Under the pieces are notes generated by a model that saw only the letters and a list, made by a program, of their open reading frames with translations, was not told where the DNA came from and searched no databases. DNA of 48,683 nt from an uncultured Clostridia bacterium. GTDB lineage: Bacteria; Bacillota; Clostridia; Christensenellales; Borkfalkiaceae. Numbering within the stretch: position 1 is the first letter of the stretch; each line of letters starts with the position of its first letter. The position numbers and the translations under genes are program-made. Shown in pieces: positions 25,091 to 33,884 of this stretch. Where the stretch lies: contig CANQQM010000003.1 of assembly GCA_947626005.1 (NCBI GenBank), positions 1 through 48,683 of the forward strand, given 5' to 3'.

Positions 25091-25936
25091 TTATCTCCCG
25101 ATTTCCACTTCTCCCGTGAAGGCGACCTCCGCGGGGCCGCGCATGAGAACGGTCGTCCCGTCGTAGACGATCGTAAGGTCCCCGCCCCGAAGGTGCACGA
25201 GGATGGGTTCCCCTTCCTTGCAGTAACCGTTCAGAATACTTGCGACGGCGGCGGCGCATGCGCCCGTGCCGCACGCCCAAGTCTCTCCGCTCCCCCGCTC
25301 CCAGACGCGCATCGAAAGCTCGTTTTTCCCTTCGACGCGGATAAATTCGGTATTTACCCGTTCGGGGAAGGCGGGAGAATGCTCGAAAGCGGGGCCGATA
25401 TGCTCTAAATCGAGCGCGGCGGGGTCCTCCGTAAAGACGACGCAGTGCGGATTGCCCATCGAGACGCATGTGACCTTGTATTCTCTTCCCATGACGGTGA
25501 GCGGAACGCCGACCGCGCGGGAGCCCGAAAAGCGTGCGGGGATCCGTTCGGGGACAAGTTCGGGCGCACCCATATCCACTTCCGCGGCAACAACTTCCCC
25601 GCCCCGAAGTTCGAGTTTGAGCGTCTTGACGCCCGAGAGCGTCTCGACGGTGAGAACGTCCTTACCTATCCCCTTGAAGTCGTGCAGGAATTTTCCGACG
25701 CAGCGGATGCCGTTCCCGCACATCTTCCCTTCGCTGCCGTCGGCGTTGAACATGCGCATTCTGCCGTCGGCGACGTCGCTCCTTTCGACGAGGATGATCC
25801 CGTCTCCCCCCACCGAAAAACGGCGCTCGGAGAGGCGGACGGCAAGCGCCGACGGGTCGGAAAAGGACCTGTCGAACGCGTCGAAATAGAGATAGTCGTT
25901 GCCGATGCCGTGCATCTTGACGAAGGGAACTTTCAT
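25091..25936 (-). CDS. dapF: Diaminopimelate epimerase, intact copy
   Basis: Interconverts LL- and meso-diaminopimelate without cofactor by a two-cysteine mechanism. In this 281-residue protein both catalytic cysteines are present: Cys73 in KMCGNGIRC and Cys222 in ETWACGTGA. The other conserved motifs MHGIGNDYLY, GNPHCVVF, VNTEFIRVE and WERGSGETW are present. It is the natural partner of dapL two genes downstream, and the true epimerase of this window, in contrast to the DapF-like domain fused to CarB. Confidence 0.97.
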   Translation of the reverse strand: MKVPFVKMHGIGNDYLYFDAFDRSFSDPSALAVRLSERRFSVGGDGIILVERSDVADGRMRMFNADGSEGKMCGNGIRCVGKFLHDFKGIGKDVLTVETLSGVKTLKLELRGGEVVAAEVDMGAPELVPERIPARFSGSRAVGVPLTVMGREYKVTCVSMGNPHCVVFTEDPAALDLEHIGPAFEHSPAFPERVNTEFIRVEGKNELSMRVWERGSGETWACGTGACAAAVASILNGYCKEGEPILVHLRGGDLTIVYDGTTVLMRGPAEVAFTGEVEIGR

Positions 25937-25966
25937 TCTTTTATGCTTGTCTTTCTCGTATTATGC

Positions 25967-27238
25967 TCAGAGTTTGATGACGGCGTCCCGCTCGGGGCCG
26001 ACCGCAACGTAGGTGATCTTGCAGGAGCACGCCCTCTCGAGGTAGGCGATATAGTCGAGCGCCTCCTTCGGGAGCTCCTCCTTTTTCCTGCACTTCGAAA
26101 TGTCGGTGTGCCAGCCCTTGACCTTCTCGTAGACGGGCTTGCAGCGGTCGAGAAGAGCGGGATACGGGAAGTCGGTGATGCGCTTGCCGTCGAGTTCGTA
26201 GGCGACGCACACTTCGATCTCCTCGTAGATGGAGAGGATGTCGAGCTTGGTGAGGACGACCTCGTCCGCCCCCTGACAGCGGATGCCGTAGGAGGAGGCG
26301 ACGACGTCGAAGGGACCGACCCTTCTCGGCCGTCCCGTCGCGGCGCCGTATTCCCCGCCCGCGGCGCGGAGCTTTTCGGCCTCTTCGCCGAAGTATTCCG
26401 CCGTGAAGGGGCCCTCTCCGACGCAGGTCGAATAGGCCTTCATGATGCCGATGGAGCGGTCGAGTTTGAGGTTGGGAACGCCCGCCCCGATGGGCGCATA
26501 GGCCGCGATCGTGAGAGAGCTCGACGTGTAGGGCCAGATGCCGTAGTCGACGTCGCGGAGGGCGCCGAGCTGGGCCTCGAACATGATTTTCTTGCCCGCT
26601 TTGGCGGCCTCGTTGAGGTAGAGGCCGACGTCGGTGATATATTCTTTGAGAGGTTCGCCGTACGTTTTGAAGTATTCGACGATCTCCTCCGCCGTGATGG
26701 GCGCATGGTGATACCCGCCCTCGATCGTGAGGTTCTTCCACTCGACGATCTCTTTCGCGCGGGAATAGAGACGGTCGGGCTCGAAGAGTTCGCCCATGCG
26801 GAAGCCCTTCTTCATGAAGCGGTCGGCGTACACGGGCGCGATGCCGCGGCGGGTGGAGCCGAACTTCTTATCCTTGAGCCGCTCCTCTTCGAGGCAGTCG
26901 AGAAGCACATGATAGGGCATCGTGATCTCGGCGCGGTCGGAAATTTTGAGGTTGGCGGGGGAAATTTTCACCCCCTTCTCCCGAAGGCGTGCCATCTCTT
27001 CCGCAAGGTGACGGATGTCGATGACCATCCCCATCCCGAGCACGTTGACGACGTTTTCGCGCAAGATCCCCGAAGGGAGCAGGTTGAGGACGAACTTCCC
27101 CCGTTCGTTGATGACGGTGTGTCCCGCGTTGTTGCCCCCTTGATAGCGGCAGACGATGTCGTAGTCCTCGGAGAGAAGGTCGACCATCTTGCCCTTTCCT
27201 TCGTCGCCCCAGTTGATCCCGCAGACAGATGTAAGCAT
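25967..27238 (-). CDS. purA: Adenylosuccinate synthase
   Basis: Joins IMP and aspartate with GTP, the first step from IMP to AMP. The start MLTSVCGINWGDEGKGK carries the GTP/IMP loop with the catalytic Asp; NNAGHTVI holds the catalytic His. GSTRRGIAPVYADR and GATGRPRRVG (usually T-G-R-x-R-R) also match the family. The start was placed here because GAAGGAG lies 6 bases upstream; an earlier in-frame ATG is inside the promoter. First gene of the operon purA-dapF-pyrG-dapL-malQ-mscL. Length (423 residues) is normal. Confidence 0.97.
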   Translation of the reverse strand: MLTSVCGINWGDEGKGKMVDLLSEDYDIVCRYQGGNNAGHTVINERGKFVLNLLPSGILRENVVNVLGMGMVIDIRHLAEEMARLREKGVKISPANLKISDRAEITMPYHVLLDCLEEERLKDKKFGSTRRGIAPVYADRFMKKGFRMGELFEPDRLYSRAKEIVEWKNLTIEGGYHHAPITAEEIVEYFKTYGEPLKEYITDVGLYLNEAAKAGKKIMFEAQLGALRDVDYGIWPYTSSSLTIAAYAPIGAGVPNLKLDRSIGIMKAYSTCVGEGPFTAEYFGEEAEKLRAAGGEYGAATGRPRRVGPFDVVASSYGIRCQGADEVVLTKLDILSIYEEIEVCVAYELDGKRITDFPYPALLDRCKPVYEKVKGWHTDISKCRKKEELPKEALDYIAYLERACSCKITYVAVGPERDAVIKL

Positions 27239-27255
27239 GCTTTCTCCTTCGGCTC

Positions 27256-27276
27256 CGGGGCGGAATTTTCGCCCCG
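27256..27276 (-). other. GC hairpin in the purA leader
   Basis: Minus-strand CGGGGCG-AAAATTC-CGCCCCG in the 5' untranslated region, 10 bases ahead of the ribosome site. There is no T run, so it is not a terminator; it may stabilise the message or affect translation. Confidence 0.5.
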
Positions 27277-27293
27277 AAACAAAATTACATACC

Positions 27294-27323
27294 ATTATAC
27301 TATGGAACGCGCGCGCTTGTCAA
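27294..27323 (-). promoter_or_regulatory. Sigma-A promoter of the purA operon
   Basis: Minus-strand TTGACA at 27318-27323 and TATAAT at 27294-27299, spacer 18. No purine riboswitch is evident in the leader of about 50 bases. Confidence 0.85.
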
Positions 27324-27473
27324 GCATTCGCGACGCACTTCCTTCGACCTTTTTGCCGAAGCGCGGAAGTTCGTTTTCGGAAGTTTTCGGACGATTTTTC
27401 CCTCTTTGGGGGCGGAATTTGCGATGATTTTACATAAATACTTTGTTTTTTGCATTTTTTTCACAGAAAAGGG

Positions 27474-27502
27474 TTGACAATCGCATTCCTTTGCGGTAAA
27501 AT
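27474..27502 (+). promoter_or_regulatory. Sigma-A promoter of the zinc-ribbon Nudix gene
   Basis: TTGACA at 27474-27479 and TAAAAT at 27497-27502, spacer 17. GGGAGGAG follows ahead of the ATG. Confidence 0.82.
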
Positions 27503-27531
27503 AATATGAAAACTACGGGAGGAGAAAAGGT

Positions 27532-28023
27532 ATGTTTTGCAGAGACTGCGGCGAAAAACTTTCGCTTCGTTTTCTCGAAAACGAAGGGCTCGTGCCCTAT
27601 TGCGACAAGTGCCGTAAATTCAAGTTCCCCTTCTTCCCCGTCGCCGTATCGATGGTTGTCGTAGACCGGTCGGAAAGCCGGATCCTTCTCGCAAAGCACG
27701 TCGGCGACGACGATTTCAAGCTCTTCGCGGGCTATGTGAAGAAGGGTGAGAGCGCGGAAAAGACGATCCCGCGCGAACTGCGCGAGGAGACCAACCTCGC
27801 CGCCGTCAAATGGCGGTATCTCGGGTCGCGCTATCACGACGCGAAGGATATCCTCATGCTCGGGTTCATCGTCACCGCCGAGGATGGCGAGATCTCCGCA
27901 GGCGAAGAGATCGCCGAGGCGCGCTGGTGTTCCTTCGAGGGTGCCAAGGAGATCATTCGCAAGAATTCCACCGCGGAGTACTTCCTCAACGCCGCCATTT
28001 CCGAACTTTCGAGAAGAAAATGA
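27532..28023 (+). CDS. Nudix hydrolase with N-terminal zinc ribbon
   Basis: A 163-residue protein. Two CxxC pairs (FCRDCG at the N-terminus and YCDKC about 20 residues later) form a zinc ribbon, followed by a Nudix domain with the box GYVKKGESAEKT...RELREETNL, which fits GX5EX7REUXEE. The architecture resembles the C-terminal two thirds of NudC-type NADH pyrophosphatases but is shorter. Likely hydrolyses a nucleoside diphosphate derivative; the substrate is not known. Monocistronic, with promoter and terminator. Confidence 0.9.
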   Translation: MFCRDCGEKLSLRFLENEGLVPYCDKCRKFKFPFFPVAVSMVVVDRSESRILLAKHVGDDDFKLFAGYVKKGESAEKTIPRELREETNLAAVKWRYLGSRYHDAKDILMLGFIVTAEDGEISAGEEIAEARWCSFEGAKEIIRKNSTAEYFLNAAISELSRRK

Positions 28024-28027
28024 TGCG

Positions 28028-28065
28028 AAAGCTCCCCTTTTTCGGGGAGCTTTCCTTGTTTTTTT
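28028..28065 (+). terminator. Terminator of the zinc-ribbon Nudix gene
   Basis: Hairpin AAAGCTCCCC-TTTTTC-GGGGAGCTTT followed by CCTTGTTTTTTT. Confidence 0.88.
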
Positions 28066-28125
28066 GCCCTTTTCGACTTATTTCGACTTTTTCTCACAAA
28101 ATTTGATTTTTCCCCGAAGAATCCC

Positions 28126-28154
28126 TTGACGGGGCTTTCCGAATGTGATAAGAT
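28126..28154 (+). promoter_or_regulatory. Sigma-A promoter of the yccF gene
   Basis: TTGACG at 28126-28131 and TAAGAT at 28149-28154, spacer 17. AAGGAGAG precedes the start codon. Confidence 0.75.
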
Positions 28155-28180
28155 AGTGAAAAACCTCCAAGGAGAGAATT

Positions 28181-28546
28181 ATGAAAACCATCGGCAACAT
28201 TCTTTGGTTCCTGTTCTCGGGGCTCTGGCTCGGGATCGTGTGGTTTGTCTATGGGATCGTCTGGTGCATCACCATCATCGGCATCCCCTTCGGCAAACAG
28301 TGCTTCAAGCTCTCGAAGCTCGCGTTCTGGCCCTTCGGCAGAGTCGCCGCCAAGAACTTCGGCAGCCACCCCATCGCAAACGTCATCTGGATCATCTTCG
28401 GCGGATTCGTGCTTGCGATCGGCTTCGGCCTTTCGGGGATCATCTGGTGCATCACCATTATCGGCATCCCCTTCGGCAAGCAGTGCTTCAAGCTCGCGGG
28501 GCTTGCCTTTACCCCCTTCGGCGCGACCGTCGAAAAGGTTGCCTGA
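28181..28546 (+). CDS. yccF: YccF family inner-membrane protein with two repeats
   Basis: A 121-residue membrane protein made of two YccF repeats. Each has a hydrophobic segment followed by the nearly identical signature WCITIIGIPFGKQCFKL, at about residues 28-44 and 88-104. The DNA of the two copies differs in very few positions over about 50 bases. Function of the family is unknown. It is a single gene with its own promoter and a terminator shared with yebC. Confidence 0.92.
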   Translation: MKTIGNILWFLFSGLWLGIVWFVYGIVWCITIIGIPFGKQCFKLSKLAFWPFGRVAAKNFGSHPIANVIWIIFGGFVLAIGFGLSGIIWCITIIGIPFGKQCFKLAGLAFTPFGATVEKVA

Positions 28547-28555
28547 ACAAGACAC

Positions 28556-28589
28556 AAAAAATCCGTCTGCCTCGGCAGACGGATTTTTT
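28556..28589. terminator. Bidirectional terminator between yccF and yebC
   Basis: Hairpin ATCCGTCTGCC-TC-GGCAGACGGAT flanked by A and T runs on both sides. Confidence 0.9.
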
Positions 28590-28598
28590 AATGCGCTT

Positions 28599-29339
28599 TT
28601 ATTCCTCTTCCTCGTCGTCGGGGAGGTCGACGTTGTGGTAGACGTTCTGCACGTCGTCGTTCTCCTCGAGCTTGTCGAGCATCTTGCGGAAGCTCTCGAG
28701 CTTTTCGCCGTCGAGGACGATCTTGCTCTGCGGGATCATCGTGAGCTCCGCCTGAAGGAAGGTGAGGCCCTTCCCCTCGAGGTACTTTCTTGCCTCGGAA
28801 AAGGCGGAGACCGACGTGTATATCTCGAAGGCGTCCTCCGCGGCGACGACGTCGTCCGCGCCCGCGTCCATCGCGTACTCGGTGATATCGTCCTCCGAGA
28901 GCCCTGCGGTGCGTTCCACGACGATGAGGCCCTTGTTGTCGAACATATAGGAGACGCTGCCCGTCGTGCCGAGTGCGCCGCCGCACTTGGACATGATCGC
29001 GCGGACGTCGCCCGCCGTGCGGTTGTTGTTGTCGGTGAGGGTGGAAATGATGACCGCCGCCCCGCCGACGCCGTACCCTTCGTAGGTGAGTTCCTTGAAC
29101 TCCCGATCGCCGAGTTCGCCCGCGGCGCGCTTTATCGAGCGTTCGATGTTGTCGTTGGGCATGTTGGCCGCCTTGGCCTTGGCGATGACGTCGGCAAGTT
29201 TGGAGTTGGTCGCGGGGTTCGGGTTCCCCTTTGCCGCGACGGCGATCTCCCTGCCGATCTTGGTGAACAGCCGCCCTCTTGCGGCGTCCGCCTTGCCCTT
29301 CTTTGCCTGAATGTTATGCCATTTGCTGTGTCCGGACAT
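28599..29339 (-). CDS. yebC: YebC/PmpR family protein
   Basis: A 246-residue member of the YebC family, with the classic start MSGHSKWHNIQAKKGKADAA and an acidic C-terminus. Members have been described as DNA-binding regulators and as translation factors acting at proline stretches. It follows the TrmH-like gene by 4 bases with the ribosome site AAAGGAG. Confidence 0.95.
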   Translation of the reverse strand: MSGHSKWHNIQAKKGKADAARGRLFTKIGREIAVAAKGNPNPATNSKLADVIAKAKAANMPNDNIERSIKRAAGELGDREFKELTYEGYGVGGAAVIISTLTDNNNRTAGDVRAIMSKCGGALGTTGSVSYMFDNKGLIVVERTAGLSEDDITEYAMDAGADDVVAAEDAFEIYTSVSAFSEARKYLEGKGLTFLQAELTMIPQSKIVLDGEKLESFRKMLDKLEENDDVQNVYHNVDLPDDEEEE

Positions 29340-29343
29340 GATT

Positions 29344-30120
29344 TTATCTCCTTTCCTGCTTTGCGTACCCCAAGAGGTACATCATGATCCCCGCGGAGAC
29401 CGCGGCGTTGAGACTTTCGACGGGTTCCCGCATGGGGATCCCGACGGTGTATTCCGCACGGGAGCGGACAAGTTCCGAAAGGCCGTTTCCCTCGTTCCCG
29501 ATGCAGATGCAATGCAATTCGGGCGGGAGGAAGGAAAAGACGTTCTCCCCCTCCATATCCGCCGCGATGAGGGGCACGCCCCCGAGCGCTTCCAAAAGTT
29601 CCTCCCTCGAGCCGCGCATGAGCTTGCAAAAGAACACGCCCGACATCGAAGCGCGCACGCTCTTCGGCGAATAGGGATCGGCGCAATCGGCAAGGTAGAT
29701 CTCGCGGTAGCCCGACGCGGCGGCAGTCCGTATGACTGCGCCCACGTTTGCGGGATCGGAGAGCCCGTCGAGGAAGAGGCAGCGCCCCGTCGGCGGCGCT
29801 GCTTCGACGCTCGGGATCCCGACCTCCGCGACGATGCCCTGCGGCGTCTTTTCGTCGGAGACGAAGCGGAAGGCGTCCTCCCCGAGAAGGACGACTTCGC
29901 CCCCCGAGAGGGCGTCCTTCAAAAAGGACGCTTTTGAGAGCGCGGCGCGTTCCTTCGTCGAAGCAAGGGCGAGCCGCACGATCCGCATGCCGCTTTCGAT
30001 GCACTCGAGGACCATTTTATCGCCCTCGACGAGGAAGGTCCCCCGCTCCCGCCGCCCCTTCTTTTCCTTGAGGGAGGCGAGCTCCTTTACGATGGGATTG
30101 TTTTTGGATGTGATGACCAT
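29344..30120 (-). CDS. TrmH/SpoU family RNA 2'-O-methyltransferase
   Basis: SPOUT enzyme of 258 residues that methylates the 2'-OH of rRNA or tRNA with SAM. An N-terminal substrate-binding part (TSKNNPIVKELASLKEKKGR) precedes the knotted domain with motif 1 LDGLSDPANVGAVIRTA, motif 2 CIGNEGNGLS and motif 3 IPMREPVESLNAAVSAGI. It follows the rplT terminator closely and has no clear promoter or strong ribosome site, so it may depend on read-through from the ribosomal operon. The target nucleotide is unknown. Confidence 0.92.
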   Translation of the reverse strand: MVITSKNNPIVKELASLKEKKGRRERGTFLVEGDKMVLECIESGMRIVRLALASTKERAALSKASFLKDALSGGEVVLLGEDAFRFVSDEKTPQGIVAEVGIPSVEAAPPTGRCLFLDGLSDPANVGAVIRTAAASGYREIYLADCADPYSPKSVRASMSGVFFCKLMRGSREELLEALGGVPLIAADMEGENVFSFLPPELHCICIGNEGNGLSELVRSRAEYTVGIPMREPVESLNAAVSAGIMMYLLGYAKQERR

Positions 30121-30130
30121 TTTCCGTGCG

Positions 30131-30153
30131 AAAAAAGCCTTTCATGGAAAGGC
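30131..30153 (-). terminator. Terminator after rplT
   Basis: Minus-strand hairpin GCCTTTC-CAT-GAAAGGC followed by TTTTTT. Confidence 0.8.
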
Positions 30154-30163
30154 CTTTCTCTTC

Positions 30164-30514
30164 TCAGAATGCAGCTTTCGCCTTCCCGCACAGTTCCGCA
30201 AATGCCTGCTTGTCGCTGTAGGCGAGGTCGGCAAGGACCTTGCGGTTGAGTTCGATGCCGGCGACTTTGAGCCCGTGCATGAACTTGGAATAGGAAAGCC
30301 CGTTCTCCCGCGCGCCTGCGTTGATGCGGGCGATCCAGAGACTGCGCATATCGCGCTTTCTTCTCTTTCTCCCGACATACGCATACTGCAGCGACTTCAT
30401 GACCGCCTGCCGCGCGATGCGATAGTTCTTGCTCTTGCAGCCGAAATAGCCCTTCGCAAGTTTGAAGATCTTTCTCCGCTTCTTGACTGCGTTTACGCCT
30501 CTTTTAATTCGCAT
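30164..30514 (-). CDS. rplT: Ribosomal protein L20
   Basis: A 116-residue basic 50S protein that binds 23S rRNA early in assembly. The sequence [20 protein letters not shown] and the [11 protein letters not shown] region are canonical. It is the last gene of infC-rpmI-rplT; in Firmicutes L20 represses this operon by binding its leader. Confidence 0.98.
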   Translation of the reverse strand: MRIKRGVNAVKKRRKIFKLAKGYFGCKSKNYRIARQAVMKSLQYAYVGRKRRKRDMRSLWIARINAGARENGLSYSKFMHGLKVAGIELNRKVLADLAYSDKQAFAELCGKAKAAF

Positions 30515-30529
30515 GGTCTCTCCCTCCCG

Positions 30530-30730
30530 TTAGTCCTTGTAAGGAATCATTCTCTTGACGGTGTTCTCCTGCGTTTCGGAGACAAGCGTCGACTGGCGAA
30601 GATTTCTCTTTCTCTTTCTGTTCTTGGTTTCCGCTTTGTGGTTCTTGCCGCCGTGGGCACGGTTCACCTTGCCGGTGCCCGTGAGCCAGAAGCGCTTCTT
30701 CGAACCGCTGTGCGATTTCTGTTTCGGCAT
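30530..30730 (-). CDS. rpmI: Ribosomal protein L35
   Basis: A 66-residue basic protein. The true start MPKQKSHSGSKKRFW lies five codons inside a slightly longer frame and has GGAGG-like bases upstream. It sits between infC and rplT, the universal order. Confidence 0.97.
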   Translation of the reverse strand: MPKQKSHSGSKKRFWLTGTGKVNRAHGGKNHKAETKNRKRKRNLRQSTLVSETQENTVKRMIPYKD

Positions 30731-30786
30731 ACCTTTATCCTCCAATGATTATGTTTTCGAATTTATTTTCGCCCGAAGGGGTGAAA

Positions 30787-31305
<519 letters not shown>

Positions 31306-31469
31306 ATTCCTCTCAGATATTTGGGTTCCCCCGCTTCGAAATAGAAAACGGGCTGCGCAAAAGCACAACCCGATCGAAGATGATGCGCGGCGGCCGCCGC
31401 GGCAATTCCGATTTCATTGACCCGTAGAGCGCTTGCCTGACGGGGAGAAGGGTCTGCTTCTGCTTGACA
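31306..31469 (-). promoter_or_regulatory. infC-rpmI-rplT leader with attenuator (L20-leader type)
   Basis: The 5' untranslated region is about 165 bases and highly structured. Near its end an intrinsic terminator lies on the minus strand: CGGGTTGTGC-TTTT-GCGCAGCCCG (31349-31372) followed by TTTTCTATTT, about 45 bases ahead of infC. Position and operon match the L20-responsive attenuation leader of Firmicutes. I have not checked the fit to the rRNA-mimic model. Confidence 0.7.
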
Positions 31470-31475
31470 AAGATA

Positions 31476-31504
31476 AGAATAGCACAAACGGGGAGCTCTG
31501 TCAA
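31476..31504 (-). promoter_or_regulatory. Sigma-A promoter of infC-rpmI-rplT
   Basis: Minus-strand TTGACA at 31499-31504 and TGC-TATTCT with the -10 at 31476-31481, spacer 17. Confidence 0.82.
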
Positions 31505-31560
31505 CTCATTTTAAGAACTTTTTCCGATCTTGTGCCGATTTTTCCGCAAAACCCTTGCGA

Positions 31561-31620
31561 AAAATAAAAATAAACGGCTTATAAGCAAATCTCCCCGCGG
31601 GGACCGCGGGGAGATTTGCT
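31561..31620 (-). terminator. Terminator of thrS
   Basis: Minus-strand perfect 17-bp stem (arms 31604-31620 and 31584-31600) with loop TCC, begins two bases after the thrS stop. A T-rich stretch follows after about 10 bases. Confidence 0.85.
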
Positions 31621-31623
31621 TTC

Positions 31624-33531
31624 TCAGAAGATGACTTTGTCGTCGTTTTGCTGTTTGACGAGGGCGAAGAAGTCCTCCTTGTTCATGGAGCCGATGTCCC
31701 CTTCGCCGCGTTTGCGCACGGAGACCGTGCCCGTCTCCGACTCCTTGTCGCCGATGACGAGTTTATAGGGCACCTTTTCGTTCTCGGCGTCGAGGATCTT
31801 CCTGCCGAGTTTTTCCTTGCGGAGGTCGGCCTCGGCGCGGATGCCGCAGCTTTCCATCTCCTTGACGAGGGCCTCGGCGTACTCGGCGGCGCGGTCGGTG
31901 ACGGGAAGCACTTTGACCTGTACGGGAGAGAGCCAAACGGGGAATTTCCCCGCGAAGTGCTCGATGAGGATGCCGATAAAGCGTTCGATGGAGCCGAACA
32001 CGACGCGGTGGATCATGATCGGGCGGTGTTTCTGCCCGTCCTCCCCCACGTACTCGAGCTCGAAGCGCTGCGGCATCTGGAAGTCGAGCTGAATGGTCCC
32101 GCACTGCCACGTCCGCCCGATGCTGTCCTCGAGGTGGAAGTCGATCTTGGGGCCGTAGAAGGCGCCGTCGCCCTCGTTGACGACGTACTTGAGCCCGAGT
32201 TCATGAAGCGCCGTTTTGAGGGCTTCGGTCGCGGCCTCCCAATCCTCGTCGCTGCCCATGCTGTTTTCGGGGCGGGTGGAGAGTTCGACGTGATAGCGGA
32301 AGCCGAAGAGGGAATACACTTCGTCGATGATCCGGACGACGCCCTTGATTTCATCGGTGATCTGTTCGGGGAGCATGAAGATGTGCGCATCGTCCTGTGT
32401 GAAGCAGCGCACGCGCATGAGGCCGTGGAGCTGGCCGCTCTTTTCGTGGCGGTGGACAAGTCCCAGTTCCCCCATGCGGATGGGGAGATCTTTATAGCTG
32501 TGCGGGTACAGTTTATAGACGAGCATGCCGCCGGGGCAGTTCATGGGCTTGACCGCATGATCTTCGCCGTCGATCTTCGTCGTGTACATATTGTCCTTAT
32601 AATGGTCCCAATGCCCCGAATTTTCCCAGAGGGAACGGGTCATGATGATGGGCGTCTGAACCTCGACGTACCCCTCACGCCGATGCAGCTGCCGCCAGTA
32701 GTCGACGAGGAGATTCTTTAAGATCATGCCGTTCGGGAGGAAGAACGGGAAGCCCTTGCCCTCGTTGAGGAGGGCGAAGAGTTTGAGCTCCTTGCCGAGC
32801 TTGATGTGGTCGCGCTTCTTCGCCTCTTCGAGCATGGCGAAGTACTCGTCCATCTCCTCCTTCTTCGCAAAAGCGGTGCCGTAGATGCGGGTGAGCATCT
32901 TCTTCTTTTCGTCGCCGCGCCAATAGGCGCCCGCGATGGAGATGAGCTTGAAGGCCTTGATTTTTCCCGTCGAGGGAAGGTGCGGGCCGCGGCAGAGGTC
33001 GGTGAACGCCCCTTGGCGGTAGAAGGAGAGCTCGGCGTCCTCGGGAAGGTCCTGAATGAGTTCCACCTTGTAATTTTCGTGGTACTTGCTCATGAGGGCG
33101 ATCGCCTCCTCTCGGGGGAGGGTGAAGCGCTCGATGGGAAGATTGCTCTTGATGATCTTCTTCATCTCCGCCTCGATCTTGGAGAAGTCCTCGAGCGTTA
33201 TGGGCGTCTTGAAGTCGACGTCGTAGTAGAAGCCGTTCTCGATGACGGGGCCGATCGCAAGTTTGCAGGTGGGGAAAACCGTCTTGAGGGCCTGCGCAAG
33301 GACGTGCGCGCAGGTGTGGCGGTAGACTTCGAGCCCCTCCTTTTCCTTTAGGGTGACGATCTCGAGCGAATCGCCCTCCGAAAGCGGAGAGGTGAGGTCG
33401 ACAAGTTTGCCGTTTACGCGGGCGGCGACGGCGGCGCGGGCAAGGCCCTCCGAAATTTCCTGTGCGGCGGCAAGTGCGGTCGCACCTTCTTCGAGAGAGA
33501 GCGTATCCCCGTTTTTCAGCGTGATGTTCAT
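31624..33531 (-). CDS. thrS: Threonyl-tRNA synthetase
   Basis: Class II synthetase of 635 residues that charges tRNA-Thr and edits mischarged Ser. It contains the TGS domain (first ~60 residues), the editing domain with HTCAHVLAQAL, the catalytic core with the three class II motifs (MRVRCFTQDDAHIF is part of motif 2, and GSIERFIGILIEH is motif 3), and a C-terminal anticodon-binding domain. Controlled by a T-box leader upstream, so it is induced when threonine-tRNA is uncharged. Confidence 0.98.
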   Translation of the reverse strand: MNITLKNGDTLSLEEGATALAAAQEISEGLARAAVAARVNGKLVDLTSPLSEGDSLEIVTLKEKEGLEVYRHTCAHVLAQALKTVFPTCKLAIGPVIENGFYYDVDFKTPITLEDFSKIEAEMKKIIKSNLPIERFTLPREEAIALMSKYHENYKVELIQDLPEDAELSFYRQGAFTDLCRGPHLPSTGKIKAFKLISIAGAYWRGDEKKKMLTRIYGTAFAKKEEMDEYFAMLEEAKKRDHIKLGKELKLFALLNEGKGFPFFLPNGMILKNLLVDYWRQLHRREGYVEVQTPIIMTRSLWENSGHWDHYKDNMYTTKIDGEDHAVKPMNCPGGMLVYKLYPHSYKDLPIRMGELGLVHRHEKSGQLHGLMRVRCFTQDDAHIFMLPEQITDEIKGVVRIIDEVYSLFGFRYHVELSTRPENSMGSDEDWEAATEALKTALHELGLKYVVNEGDGAFYGPKIDFHLEDSIGRTWQCGTIQLDFQMPQRFELEYVGEDGQKHRPIMIHRVVFGSIERFIGILIEHFAGKFPVWLSPVQVKVLPVTDRAAEYAEALVKEMESCGIRAEADLRKEKLGRKILDAENEKVPYKLVIGDKESETGTVSVRKRGEGDIGSMNKEDFFALVKQQNDDKVIF

Positions 33532-33643
33532 GGTTTTTCTCCTTTTTGGAAAATTCGAGCGTTTTGGGGCAAAATATGCGTTTTTTGCGACCGTATCGCG
33601 GTTTTATGTCTGGCATAGTACTTCGCGAAACGGCTTATAACAA

Positions 33644-33848
33644 TAAAAAACGCCCTTAAAATCCCCCTTTCCGGGGAAAATTTAAGGACGCAATTTCTCG
33701 CGCGGTTCCACCTTAATTGCGCCGCTTTTGCGGCGCCGCTCAACTTGAGTTTTTCGTGCGGGAGCGGTTTCGCCTTCCGTGCCTTCCGCAAACCTCACAG
33801 CCGAGGGTCTGCTCTCTGGGGGATGGGCGCGGCGCTACTTGTCTCCGT
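33644..33848 (-). promoter_or_regulatory. T-box leader (threonine) of thrS
   Basis: The leader begins ACGGAGACAAGTAG, contains AGAGAGC of Stem I, a plausible specifier ACC (33766-33768, read on the minus strand, in GCGAA-ACC-GC) for Thr, and the T-box AAGGTGGAACCGCG at 33701-33714. It ends in a terminator hairpin (33651-33690: CGTCCTTAAATTTTCC with GGGGGATTTTAAGGGCG) followed by TTTTTT. Uncharged tRNA-Thr should stabilise the antiterminator. The specifier is an inference; the T-box and terminator are clear. Confidence 0.9.
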
Positions 33849-33855
33849 GGTTTTT

Positions 33856-33884
33856 ATTGTAGGACTTTCTTTTGCGTTTGTCAA
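33856..33884 (-). promoter_or_regulatory. Sigma-A promoter of the thrS T-box leader
   Basis: Minus-strand TTGACA at 33879-33884 and TACAAT at 33856-33861, spacer 17. The TGA within TTGACA is the ytxC stop codon. Confidence 0.85.

Noticed and set aside
27239-27293. Purine riboswitch ahead of purA
   Set aside because: The leader is about 50 bases with a single GC hairpin; the conserved three-way junction bases are absent.
25445-27427. Plus-strand open frame of 660 codons over dapF and purA
   Set aside because: Antisense shadow of two confident genes, no start signal.
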